A stretch of 6,271 nt of DNA from an uncultured Eubacteriales bacterium (GTDB lineage Bacteria; Bacillota; Clostridia; Christensenellales; Aristaeellaceae), in assembly GCA_902782795.1 (NCBI GenBank), contig CACZOT010000307.1, positions 1 to 6,271 on the forward strand, read 5' to 3'. Made by a program: the position numbers and the translations under genes. The notes below the pieces were generated by a model, which ran no database searches, was not told the origin of the DNA, and worked only from the letters and a program-made list of their open reading frames with translations. This document shows positions 1-5,332 of this stretch, one piece after another (the first letter of the stretch is position 1; each line of letters starts with the position of its first letter).

Positions 1-13
1 GGAGATGAGCGGG

Positions 14-439
14 ATGCGATACGCCGCACTCAAGGACGCCGTCTGGGCCTTTATCGATATGGCGGCCGACGCCCATGACGCCATCTGGCGTGCCGTGCGG
101 CGCGCGGGCCTGCGCGTCAGCGACAAGGATCTGCACTTCTGGGTCTTCGGCATCGCAGGAGCGCTCCTGTTCGCGCTGGCGTGGCGGCTTTTCTGGCGGC
201 TTCGGAGGCACCCGGGCGTGGCGGCCTTCCTCTTCTCCTTTATGACCATGGCCCTGCTCGCCCTCGCCGTGGAGATGGGCCAAGCGATCTCCGGCACCGG
301 CGCGATGCAGCTTTCCGATATCGCCGCGGGCATGGCGGGGTTCCTCGTTTTCGGCTGCGCGCTCGCCCTCGCCGCCGGGGCGGTCCTGGGCCTGCGCCGC
401 CTCCTTCGCCGGAGGGGCGCGCCAAAGAAGCGGAAGTAG
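14..439 (+). CDS. VanZ-like small membrane protein
   Basis: Probable integral membrane protein of the VanZ-like family. Numbering here is from the ATG at 5. The VanZ hallmarks appear in order: D40-K41 followed by H44-F45 at the start of a hydrophobic helix (about 45-64), a second helix (about 71-92) ending in E90 and Q93, then S96-G97 and D105 leading into a third helix (about 106-129). The C-terminus is a basic RR/KK tail, expected to be cytoplasmic. The founding member, VanZ of enterococci, gives low-level teicoplanin resistance; most family members have no known function. The family usually has an extra N-terminal helix. Here the first 38 residues are only amphipathic, so either the protein is short or the true start lies left of the window. 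GGAG at 1-4 is 9 nt from the ATG at 14 but touches the ATG at 5, so I prefer 14. The gene ends at a bidirectional terminator. The family call is moderately sure; the function is unknown. Confidence 0.62.
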   Translation: MRYAALKDAVWAFIDMAADAHDAIWRAVRRAGLRVSDKDLHFWVFGIAGALLFALAWRLFWRLRRHPGVAAFLFSFMTMALLALAVEMGQAISGTGAMQLSDIAAGMAGFLVFGCALALAAGAVLGLRRLLRRRGAPKKRK

Positions 440-480
440 GCGTCCCGTTCCACTGCAATGTTTTTTTCATCCATCAAAAC

Positions 481-527
481 AAAACGGGCTTCGGCGTCCT
501 GACCGCAGGACGCCGAAGCCCGTTTTT
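481..527. terminator. Bidirectional intrinsic terminator
   Basis: A perfect 20-bp stem (481-500 paired with 507-526) closes a 6-nt loop (501-506). On the plus strand it ends in five T (523-527). On the minus strand the run of A at 476-484 gives a broken U-tract (TTTTGTTTT). It sits between the stops of two convergent genes, 41 nt after the VanZ-like stop and 18 nt after the lipoprotein stop, so it can end transcription from both sides. Confidence 0.93.
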
Positions 528-544
528 GTTCGCCGAGCGCTTTT

Positions 545-1477
545 TCACATACCCCGCAGCGCCTCCGCCAGAGCTCCGGCGTTGGCGCGCATCGCGGAAA
601 AATAACCGTCCGGTCCTTCCGCGCCGGCGTGGGTCGAGAGGATATCCACGCGGCAGACAGCGTATCCCGCGGCCGCCAGGGCGTCCGTCAGGCTGGGCGG
701 AGCCTGTTTCTCCACAAGCACCAGCTCGCAGCCCGCGGCGGCCAGGCGGTCCAGCAATTCGGCCAGGTCGTTGTCCAGATACTCCGCCCCGGCCTCGCGC
801 GGCACAATCGCCCACTGCAGGCCCATCTCCTCCGCGAAGTAGCACAGCCCCTCCTGCAGGAGGGCGGCGCGCGGCCGCGGGAGCCCCGCGACGGCGGCGC
901 GCATCTCCTCCCCGAGGGCTTCCAGGCGCGCGTCGAAGGCGGCGAGGTTGCGCGCGTAGAGATGGGCGTAGTCCGGGTCCAGCTCGGCGAGGCCCGCGGC
1001 GATCACCGCGGCCATGCTCCGCGCCCCGGAGACCGAGAGGAACAGCCAGGGGTTCGGGCCGGAGAAATGGCCGGACGGGTCCTCCTCGCCGTCTGTCTCC
1101 CCCAGGTCGACGAGGGGCATGTTGTCCAGAACGGTCAAAACGGCCGCGTCGCCCCCGGAGACGGCGCTCTCGAAGCTCTCCAGCCCTCGCCCGCCGAGGA
1201 TGCACAGATCTCCCCCGGCCAGGAGCGCCGCGTCCCAATCCGAGAGGGAGTAGGAGCGCAGGCAGCCGTCCTGGGGCTGGACCAGACAGCGCAGGCTGAC
1301 GCCCGGCACGCCCTCGCAGACGCCCGCCGCCAGCGCGTAGACCGGGTAAAACGAGGCCCACGCCGCGATCGTATCCGGCGCCTGGATGGGCGCGCAGCCG
1401 GACAGCAGGCACAGGGCGACGAGGAGCGCGCCCAGGCGCGCGGCGGGGCTTTGGCGACTGTCAGATTTCCAGCGCAT
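545..1477 (-). CDS. ZnuA/TroA-type metal-binding lipoprotein with atypical ligands
   Basis: Substrate-binding lipoprotein of the cluster A-I (ZnuA/TroA) family, which normally delivers zinc or manganese to an ABC permease at the outer face of the membrane. A basic N-terminus and hydrophobic stretch (residues 14-27) end in the lipobox LSGC, with C28 as the lipidated cysteine. Family landmarks: the first strand ASFYPVYALA (41-50), the D70-G71-C72 turn, N142-P143-W144-L145-F146-L147, a long linker helix with LDPDY (166-170), Q208 followed by Y213-F214, and D278 before the C-terminal helix. Aligned with the family, the three ligand histidines are replaced by C72, W144 and Q208; only the acidic fourth ligand (D278) remains. 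At 310 aa the length is normal. The His-rich loop of classical ZnuA is absent. The start overlaps the upstream phosphatase gene by 17 nt and has no clear ribosome binding site, suggesting translational coupling. No ABC ATPase or permease is visible here. The fold is secure; zinc as ligand is doubtful. Confidence 0.82.
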   Translation of the reverse strand: MRWKSDSRQSPAARLGALLVALCLLSGCAPIQAPDTIAAWASFYPVYALAAGVCEGVPGVSLRCLVQPQDGCLRSYSLSDWDAALLAGGDLCILGGRGLESFESAVSGGDAAVLTVLDNMPLVDLGETDGEEDPSGHFSGPNPWLFLSVSGARSMAAVIAAGLAELDPDYAHLYARNLAAFDARLEALGEEMRAAVAGLPRPRAALLQEGLCYFAEEMGLQWAIVPREAGAEYLDNDLAELLDRLAAAGCELVLVEKQAPPSLTDALAAAGYAVCRVDILSTHAGAEGPDGYFSAMRANAGALAEALRGM

Positions 1478-2168
1478 TGACGTATACCATGGGCAGGCGC
1501 TCGCCGTAGAGATGCGACATATCCGAAAGGCACAGGCACCTCGGCGCGGCGTAGCCGTCCCTGTCCGCCTGGAACTGGATGATGGTCACGCCGGTGTGGG
1601 TGATATCGAACGAGGCCCACATGATCTGCGGCGGGATTTGCAGAAGGTGGGAGATCCATGTAAGGCCGAAGCCCTGGTGGCAGAACACGGCCACGCGCTC
1701 GTCGCTGGGCCTCTCGGCGCGGTAGACGCGGCCCTCGCGCACGTAGCCCTGGCGGGCCAGGAACTCGTCCGAGGCGGCGATGATGCGCCCGTAGGCGGCC
1801 TCGCCTTCGATCGCGGCGAATTCGGGGAGCTTATACCATTCGTCGCCCGCGCGCAGGCTCTCCTCGCGGCGGAAGGCGGTGTTCGGCACGGAGGTGAAGG
1901 CCCAGGTGCGGCCCTGATCCGTCTCCACGGAGAGATCGCGCCAGGCCAGGCTCTCGCTGGTCCATTCCTCGACCTGGAAGGGAATGCCGGTCAGCTCGCA
2001 GAAGGGCTGGGCGGTCTGCTGGGCGCGCTTGTTGGCGGAGGCGTACACGCGGTCAAAATGCCGCGCGGCCAGACGGCGGCCGACCGCTTCGGCCTGGCGG
2101 CGGCCCTTTTCGGTGAGGGAATCCGGATCGTAGATGGGGTCTCCATGGCGGATGATGTAGAGGAGCAT
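1461..2168 (-). CDS. Histidine phosphatase family protein
   Basis: Cytoplasmic phosphatase or mutase of the histidine phosphatase (phosphoglycerate mutase-like) superfamily, which works through a phosphohistidine intermediate. With the ATG at 2168 as residue 1 (235 aa), the catalytic RHG motif is at 7-9 after a hydrophobic strand (LLYII). LTEKGRRQAE follows at 18-27, SANKRAQQTA at 44-53 carries the second catalytic arginine (R48), and the second catalytic histidine is H164 in FCHQG. About 115 residues separate R48 from H164, so the lid region is well developed. Start choice: AAAGGGG (2180-2186 on the minus strand) is 11 nt from this ATG but only 2 nt from an in-frame TTG at 2177, so ATG is preferred. 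The gene is first in a two-gene unit with the metal-binding lipoprotein, driven by the promoter at 2280-2308. The substrate cannot be told from sequence; sugar phosphates, nucleotides or cofactor precursors are all possible. Confidence 0.87.
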   Translation of the reverse strand: MLLYIIRHGDPIYDPDSLTEKGRRQAEAVGRRLAARHFDRVYASANKRAQQTAQPFCELTGIPFQVEEWTSESLAWRDLSVETDQGRTWAFTSVPNTAFRREESLRAGDEWYKLPEFAAIEGEAAYGRIIAASDEFLARQGYVREGRVYRAERPSDERVAVFCHQGFGLTWISHLLQIPPQIMWASFDITHTGVTIIQFQADRDGYAAPRCLCLSDMSHLYGERLPMVYVNALEI

Positions 2169-2237
2169 GGCGTACAACGCCCCTTTCTGTGAGATGGGGT
2201 CCCTGGGCTTCCATTCGGCGCTCGAACCGCCGCGCGC

Positions 2238-2257
2238 GGAACGCGCTTTCGCGTTCC
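2238..2257 (-). other. Hairpin in the 5' leader of the phosphatase-lipoprotein unit
   Basis: A perfect 8-bp stem (2238-2245 with 2250-2257) with a 4-nt loop lies within the roughly 105-nt leader expected between the 2280-2308 promoter and the phosphatase start. No T-run follows it, so it is not a terminator. It could stabilise the mRNA or be chance in GC-rich DNA. I recognise no known riboswitch class in this leader. Confidence 0.4.
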
Positions 2258-2279
2258 CGCCCCGCGGCCGACCGCGTCC

Positions 2280-2308
2280 ATTATATCATCCTCCCGCGGC
2301 TCGGGCAA
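2280..2308 (-). promoter_or_regulatory. Promoter of the phosphatase-lipoprotein unit
   Basis: On the minus strand, TTGCCC (2308-2303) is followed after 17 bp by a perfect TATAAT (2285-2280), which is preceded by TGA and so forms an extended -10. Transcription should begin near 2273, giving a leader of about 105 nt before the ATG at 2168. The box lies back to back with the methyltransferase promoter, with 17 bp between the two -35 boxes. Confidence 0.72.
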
Positions 2309-2325
2309 CCAAACGGCGCGCGGCG

Positions 2326-2355
2326 TTGCGCGTGCGGGCAGGGGCGTGGTATACT
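2326..2355 (+). promoter_or_regulatory. Promoter of the methyltransferase gene
   Basis: The -10 box TATACT (2350-2355) is preceded by TGG, making an extended -10. The -35 candidate TTGCGC (2326-2331) is weak and lies 18 bp away, as expected when the TGN motif does the work. Transcription should start near 2362, giving a leader of about 28 nt. Confidence 0.62.
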
Positions 2356-2377
2356 CTTTGCGATGCGATACGCAAAG
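2356..2377. promoter_or_regulatory. Inverted repeat spanning +1 and the ribosome binding site (possible operator)
   Basis: CTTTGCG (2356-2362) and CGCAAAG (2371-2377) are perfect 7-bp inverted arms around 8 nt. The left arm starts immediately after the -10 box and the right arm overlaps AAAGGAG, the ribosome binding site at 2374-2380. Its position suits a repressor operator. As RNA the left arm would be mostly untranscribed if transcription starts near 2362, so a DNA site is the better reading. No regulator gene is in view. Confidence 0.4.
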
Positions 2378-2389
2378 GAGTGTTGGGCC

Positions 2390-3052
2390 ATGTCAGAGCG
2401 CAGAGAGCCGCCCGTCGAGGGCATGAGCGAATTCTTCACCGCCCGCGTCGAGACCTACGAGGCGCACATGCTGGAATACTGGGACAAGGTCTACGAGCTC
2501 TTCGCCGATCTCCTGCCCGAGGATGCGCGGGAGATCCTCGACCTGGGCTGCGGCACCGGCCTGGAGCTGGACGCCCTCTTCGCCCGGAAAAGCGATCTGC
2601 GCGTCGTGGGCGTCGATCTCACGCCCGCCATGCTGGACAAGCTGCGCCGAAAGCCCTACGCCGCCTCGCTGGAGCTGATCCAGGGGGATTATTTCGCCGT
2701 GCCCCTCGGCCGGGAGCGCTTCGACGCCGCCGTCTCCTTCGAGACGCTGCACCACTTCCCCTACGAAAAAAAGCTCGGCCTCTACCGCCGCCTGCGCGAG
2801 GCCATCCGCCCCGGCGGGGTCTACCTCGAGTGCGATTATATGTGCGATACGCGCGAGCAGGAGGACTTCTTCCTCGCCGAGGCCGCGCGCCTGCGCCGCG
2901 AGGCGGGCCTGCCCGCGGACGCCTTCGTCCACTACGATACGCCCGTGACCGTCGCCCGCCAGAAGGAGCTGCTCGCCGCCGCCGGTTTCGGCCCGGTCGA
3001 AGAGCTCTACAACGAGGGCGGGACGGTGATCCTCCGGGCGTACAGAGCGTAG
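2390..3052 (+). CDS. Class I SAM-dependent methyltransferase
   Basis: Soluble methyltransferase of the Rossmann-like class I fold, about 220 aa, using S-adenosylmethionine. Visible motifs: motif I ILDLGCGTGLELD (49-61), the glycine-rich SAM loop; the acidic end of strand 2 in VGVDLT (73-78), with D76 expected to bind the ribose; QGDYF (98-102), where D100 should contact the adenine; FDAAVSFETLHHF (111-123), the motif IV strand and following segment; and IRPGGVYLECDY (139-150), the post-motif region. The N-terminus, with FFTARVETYEAHM, resembles methyltransferases acting on small molecules, but the substrate cannot be read. Start chosen because AAAGGAG (2374-2380) is 9 nt upstream; a second in-frame ATG at 2423 lacks such a site. 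It is a single-gene transcript with its own promoter, ending before the hairpin at 3084. It is divergent from the phosphatase unit and shares that promoter region. Confidence 0.88.
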   Translation: MSERREPPVEGMSEFFTARVETYEAHMLEYWDKVYELFADLLPEDAREILDLGCGTGLELDALFARKSDLRVVGVDLTPAMLDKLRRKPYAASLELIQGDYFAVPLGRERFDAAVSFETLHHFPYEKKLGLYRRLREAIRPGGVYLECDYMCDTREQEDFFLAEAARLRREAGLPADAFVHYDTPVTVARQKELLAAAGFGPVEELYNEGGTVILRAYRA

Positions 3053-3083
3053 GGCGCCCCGCTCAAGGGCCAATTTCGATAAT

Positions 3084-3131
3084 ACAGCAAGCTCCGGTAC
3101 CCTGGCGACAGGATATCGGAGCTTGCTGTTT
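3084..3131 (+). terminator. Long hairpin, probable terminator after the methyltransferase gene
   Basis: Arms 3084-3104 and 3109-3129 pair over 21 positions. The outer 13 bp are perfect, then a G-U and two A-T pairs, one C/A mismatch, and CCTG/CAGG closing a GCGA tetraloop. The downstream T-tract on the plus strand is only TTT (3129-3131) followed by ATA, which is weak. It lies 31 nt after the methyltransferase stop and between convergent genes, so it may also act on the minus strand, where ATTAT follows the stem. Confidence 0.6.
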
Positions 3132-3136
3132 ATACC

Positions 3137-3175
3137 ATTCCCCAAGTGAGGGGTCTCGGGGGAATCATTCCCCCC
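3137..3175. repeat. Overlapping, mutually exclusive inverted repeats
   Basis: ATTCCCC (3137-3143) can pair with GGGGAAT (3159-3165). That same segment, as GGGGGAAT (3158-3165), can instead pair with ATTCCCCC (3167-3174) one base further on. The outer and inner hairpins therefore exclude each other. No T-run follows on either strand. The repeats lie in the 164-nt spacer between the methyltransferase and DUF218 stops, 42 nt past the latter. They may help end or protect the minus-strand mRNA, or be part of a dispersed repeat. Confidence 0.5.
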
Positions 3176-3216
3176 TGCCAGGGATTCAGGGGACGGCGTA
3201 TCCAGGCCCTCGCGCC

Positions 3217-3799
3217 TCAGTCCAACGTCGGCGGGGCGGGCGGGAACTCGTCGCCTCGGCCCTCGGCGATGGCCTTTTCACGCATTTTTTTGAAGAATTC
3301 CATCTTCATCTGTTCCGGGTCGAGGCCGCGGGCGATGGCGTCCTTTTCGAACTCCAGGATCTGGCGGCACATCTCGAAGCCGCGCTCGCGCTCCTTCTCA
3401 TCAGGGGTGGGGGCGGGCACGCCGTAGGCGTTGATGCCGAAGCGCTCGCATTCGAAGAGGGAATGCTCCAGATGGTATTCGCTGGTGACCAGGGCCACGC
3501 GCGCGCCTTTTTCCAGGAGCTTGACGGCGTTGACGATGTTCTCCGTGGTGGTGCGGGATTTGTCCTCCAGGTGGATGATTTCCTTCGGCACGCCGCGCGC
3601 GACGAGCATCTCGCGCATGACCTCGGCTTCGCTGCGCTTGCGGTCGCGCGTGATGCCGCCGCAGGGCATGATGACCGGCGCGCCGGTTTCTTTCCAGAGG
3701 GCGACGGCGGTGTCGATGCGGCTCTTGAGCTGGTTCGAGGGGGTGTCGTCCGGGTTCAGGCGGTGTCCGAGGATGAGGATGGCGTCCGTTTTTTTCCAT
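3217..3799 (-). CDS. YdcF/SanA-like DUF218 protein, frameshifted just after the start codon
   Basis: DUF218 (YdcF/SanA-like) protein of unknown biochemical role; family members are linked to envelope functions. The frame ending at 3217 carries the family pattern: strand ILILG, then PCGG, RSEAEVM, the segment DKSRTTTENI and VTSEYH, where E57, the T83-E86-N87 segment and H109 (restored numbering) are typical conserved positions. A C-terminal extension of about 60 residues is charged and helical, then Pro-rich. The only start in this frame that the family would accept without losing strand 1 does not exist: the first in-frame ATG is at 3669, mid-domain (150 aa). A well-placed ATG at 3799 with AGGAGGG 7 nt upstream is in another frame. 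Removing one base from the A7 run right after it (3789-3795) joins the two and restores 193 aa beginning M-E-K-T-D-A-I-L. Sequencing error, true mutation or slippage are all possible. It is the last gene of the ygjP-HAD unit, with a 47-nt gap. There is no signal peptide or membrane segment. Confidence 0.78.
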
Positions 3800-3806
3800 G
3801 GTGTTT

Positions 3807-3813
3807 CCCTCCT
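3807..3813 (-). promoter_or_regulatory. Ribosome binding site that fixes the DUF218 start
   Basis: AGGAGGG on the minus strand lies 7 nt upstream of the ATG at 3799. It is the strongest ribosome binding site near this gene and shows that translation is meant to begin at 3799, even though the frame then has to change to give the DUF218 protein. Confidence 0.8.
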
Positions 3814-3846
3814 GGTTTGTATGTAGCGGGGTGGAAGCGCTCCCGA

Positions 3847-4665
3847 TCAATCCGGCGCGAAATGCTCCTCCAGCCAGCGGGCCACGGCGTCCTCCTCGTT
3901 GGAACCGATGACGCCGGTCGCCGCGGCCTTGCATTCGGGCGCGGCGTTGGCGACGGCCCAGCTCTCGTCGGCCGCGGCGAAGAGGTCGACGTCGTTAGCG
4001 CCGTCCCCGAAGGCGACGAGGCGGTCGCACCCGAGCATGTCGGCGAGCCGGCGCGCCGCGCGGGGCTTGGTGGCCGCGGCGGGCATGATCTCCAGCCAGG
4101 TCTCGCCGGAGTAGAGATCGCGCTGGTACACGCAGTGATACGCGTCGCGGTACCTGTCGTACAGCGGCGCGAGCTTTTCCTCCTCGCCGATGCAGGAGAA
4201 GTAGAAGCGGTCGCCGTCGAAGAGCCGGGCTGCCGCGTCCACGGGACGGTCGCGCGGATCGCCCTTGCGCGTGGCGATGAATTCCCGGGTGGGGCGGTTG
4301 ACGCCCTCGCGCAGGTAGGAGAAGCGCTCCGCACCGTCGATCCAGGCGTAGACGATGGGCTGCACGCCTCGCCCGAGAAGAGTCTCCGCGAGGCGGTCGG
4401 CCTCCTCCGGGGCGAAAAAGCTCGCCTGCAGGACCGCGCCGGTGGCGTTGTCGCGAATGAAGGCGCCGTTGTAGAGGATGAGCGGGAAGGCGGCCTCGAG
4501 GCCCTCCGTCGCCTTGCGAGCGGTGTTCCAGGAGCGCGCCGTTGCGTAGGAAAAGCGCATGCCGCGCTCGATCAGGGCGCGCACCGCGCGGTTCGTGTAG
4601 GCGGACGTGCGCTGGTCGCCGCGCAGAAGCGTGCCGTCCAGGTCGGTCACATACAGTGTGGGCAT
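3847..4665 (-). CDS. Cof-type HAD family hydrolase (class IIB)
   Basis: Cytoplasmic phosphatase of the haloacid dehalogenase superfamily, Cof/YbiV-like subgroup, which dephosphorylates sugar phosphates, flavin precursors and similar small molecules with Mg2+. Motif I is DLDGTLL (8-14), with nucleophile D8 and acid D10. Motif II is T42 in YATARS. A C2-type cap of about 110 residues lies between roughly 80 and 190. Motif III is K200, and motif IV is GDGANDVDLF (220-229) with D221 and D225 binding magnesium. The C-terminal IGSNEEDAVARWLEE is the usual family ending. All catalytic residues are present and 272 aa is the normal length. The start is secured by AGGAGG (4675-4680), 9 nt upstream, lying in the 16-nt gap after the YgjP-like gene, so the two are very likely co-transcribed. 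Substrate unknown. Confidence 0.93.
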   Translation of the reverse strand: MPTLYVTDLDGTLLRGDQRTSAYTNRAVRALIERGMRFSYATARSWNTARKATEGLEAAFPLILYNGAFIRDNATGAVLQASFFAPEEADRLAETLLGRGVQPIVYAWIDGAERFSYLREGVNRPTREFIATRKGDPRDRPVDAAARLFDGDRFYFSCIGEEEKLAPLYDRYRDAYHCVYQRDLYSGETWLEIMPAAATKPRAARRLADMLGCDRLVAFGDGANDVDLFAAADESWAVANAAPECKAAATGVIGSNEEDAVARWLEEHFAPD

Positions 4666-4681
4666 GGCCTGTCTCCTCCTC

Positions 4682-5203
4682 TCAGGCGTTTCTCCCCAGG
4701 GCCCGGCGAGCCCTCCAGTCCGGGAGGACCGAGGCGACGACGGCCCAGAAGCGCGGGCCGTGGTTCATCTCCCGCAGGTGGGCGAGCTCGTGCACCACGA
4801 CGTATTCGACGAATTCCTCCGGCATGCGCATCAGCCGCCAGGAAAAGCAGACGGTCCCTTTGCTGGAGCAGCTGCCCCAGCGCGTCCGGGCGGAGGTGAC
4901 GCGCATGCCGCGCGGGCGCACGCCCATGCGCGCGGCGTAGCGCTCCAGAAGGGGCGGAAGCTCGGCCTTCGCCCTGGCGATCAGCGCTTTGCGCTCGGCC
5001 TCGGTGGGCTCGGGCGGACGCAGGGCCTGGCGCTCCTGCCAGCGGCGGCGGTGCGCCTCGATGAGATCCGCCTTTTCGCGCACCAGGCGGTCGATCTCCC
5101 GTGCGGGGAGACGCAGCGGCGCGCGGACGATGAGCTCGCCCTGCGGCCCGATCTGCATGGCCACGGACCGCCTCCGCGAGCGGATGAGGGTGTACTGCTC
5201 CAT
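4682..5203 (-). CDS. YgjP-like (DUF45) zinc metallopeptidase family protein
   Basis: Member of the YgjP-like M48-type metal-dependent hydrolase family (DUF45). The zinc site is complete: HELAH (138-142) gives H138, E139 and H142, and the third ligand H148 is in NHGPRFW. The family signature RWGSCSSKG (108-116) precedes it, and the N-terminal domain starts with RSRRRSVAM and GELIVRAP (22-29), also typical. At 173 aa it is close to E. coli YgjP, which is a short member; many Firmicutes members are longer. The physiological substrate of the family is not settled. Start at 5203 is chosen because AGGAG (5210-5214) is 6 nt upstream; an in-frame ATG at 5299 would put the promoter-like box at 5261-5269 inside the gene and adds 32 residues unlike the family. 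First gene of the ygjP-HAD-DUF218 unit. Confidence 0.9.
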   Translation of the reverse strand: MEQYTLIRSRRRSVAMQIGPQGELIVRAPLRLPAREIDRLVREKADLIEAHRRRWQERQALRPPEPTEAERKALIARAKAELPPLLERYAARMGVRPRGMRVTSARTRWGSCSSKGTVCFSWRLMRMPEEFVEYVVVHELAHLREMNHGPRFWAVVASVLPDWRARRALGRNA

Positions 5204-5233
5204 GAAACGCTCCTGATGGGGGAATTGCGCCGC

Positions 5234-5247
5234 GATCCCGCGGGATC
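5234..5247. other. 14-bp perfect palindrome in the YgjP-like leader
   Basis: GATCCCG followed directly by its mirror CGGGATC. It lies about 7-20 nt downstream of the expected transcription start of the YgjP-like unit, where a repressor could block. A 14-bp palindrome is not rare in a few kilobases of GC-rich DNA, so this is a weak operator candidate only. Confidence 0.25.
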
Positions 5248-5260
5248 CGGCCCGAGGAAC

Positions 5261-5269
5261 AGTATAGCA
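5261..5269 (-). promoter_or_regulatory. Extended -10 promoter of the YgjP-HAD-DUF218 unit
   Basis: On the minus strand TGC (5269-5267) directly precedes TATACT (5266-5261). No good -35 is seen 16-18 bp upstream, which extended -10 promoters tolerate. The expected start near 5254 gives a leader of about 50 nt. I see no terminator between the ComEA-like gene and this box, so some read-through from that gene is likely. Confidence 0.55.
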
Positions 5270-5332
5270 CGAAAACGCGGCGCGCGCATACTTTTTCACG
5301 GAAGCGTTCCCGCGGCCGCCGCGAGGCCGGTT

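Noticed and set aside
181..1299. Long plus-strand open frame, product rich in Arg, Pro and Gly
   Set aside because: It crosses the VanZ-like gene in another frame, the terminator, and the lipoprotein gene in antisense. The composition is that of a shadow frame.
2169..2177. TTG at 2177 as the start of the histidine phosphatase
   Set aside because: The ribosome binding site is only 2 nt from it, while the ATG nine bases further has workable spacing and leaves the family start intact.
2169..2389. T-box or riboswitch in the leader of the phosphatase unit
   Set aside because: Apart from one simple hairpin, I could not find a T-box motif or a known aptamer core, and there is no terminator hairpin with a T-run before the gene.
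3401..3934. Minus-strand frame containing the ATG at 3799, Arg/His/Pro-rich product
   Set aside because: It includes a good start site but the protein after the A7 run has no family features, while the adjacent frame carries the full DUF218 pattern. It is best explained by the frameshift rather than as a separate gene.
2167..4899. A 2.7-kb open frame on the plus strand running through several genes
   Set aside because: It is antisense to the HAD and DUF218 genes and runs out of frame through the methyltransferase gene. Its product is compositionally biased, with no domain pattern. Long empty frames are expected in such GC-rich DNA, where stops are rare.
5204..5299. ATG at 5299 as the start of the YgjP-like protein
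   Set aside because: The extra 32 residues do not resemble the family, and the region holds an extended -10 box and a ribosome binding site for the ATG at 5203.
5300..5332. GC-rich inverted repeats after the ComEA-like stop as a terminator
   Set aside because: Short stems can be drawn, but on the minus strand they are followed by an A-run, not a T-run, so an intrinsic terminator is not supported.
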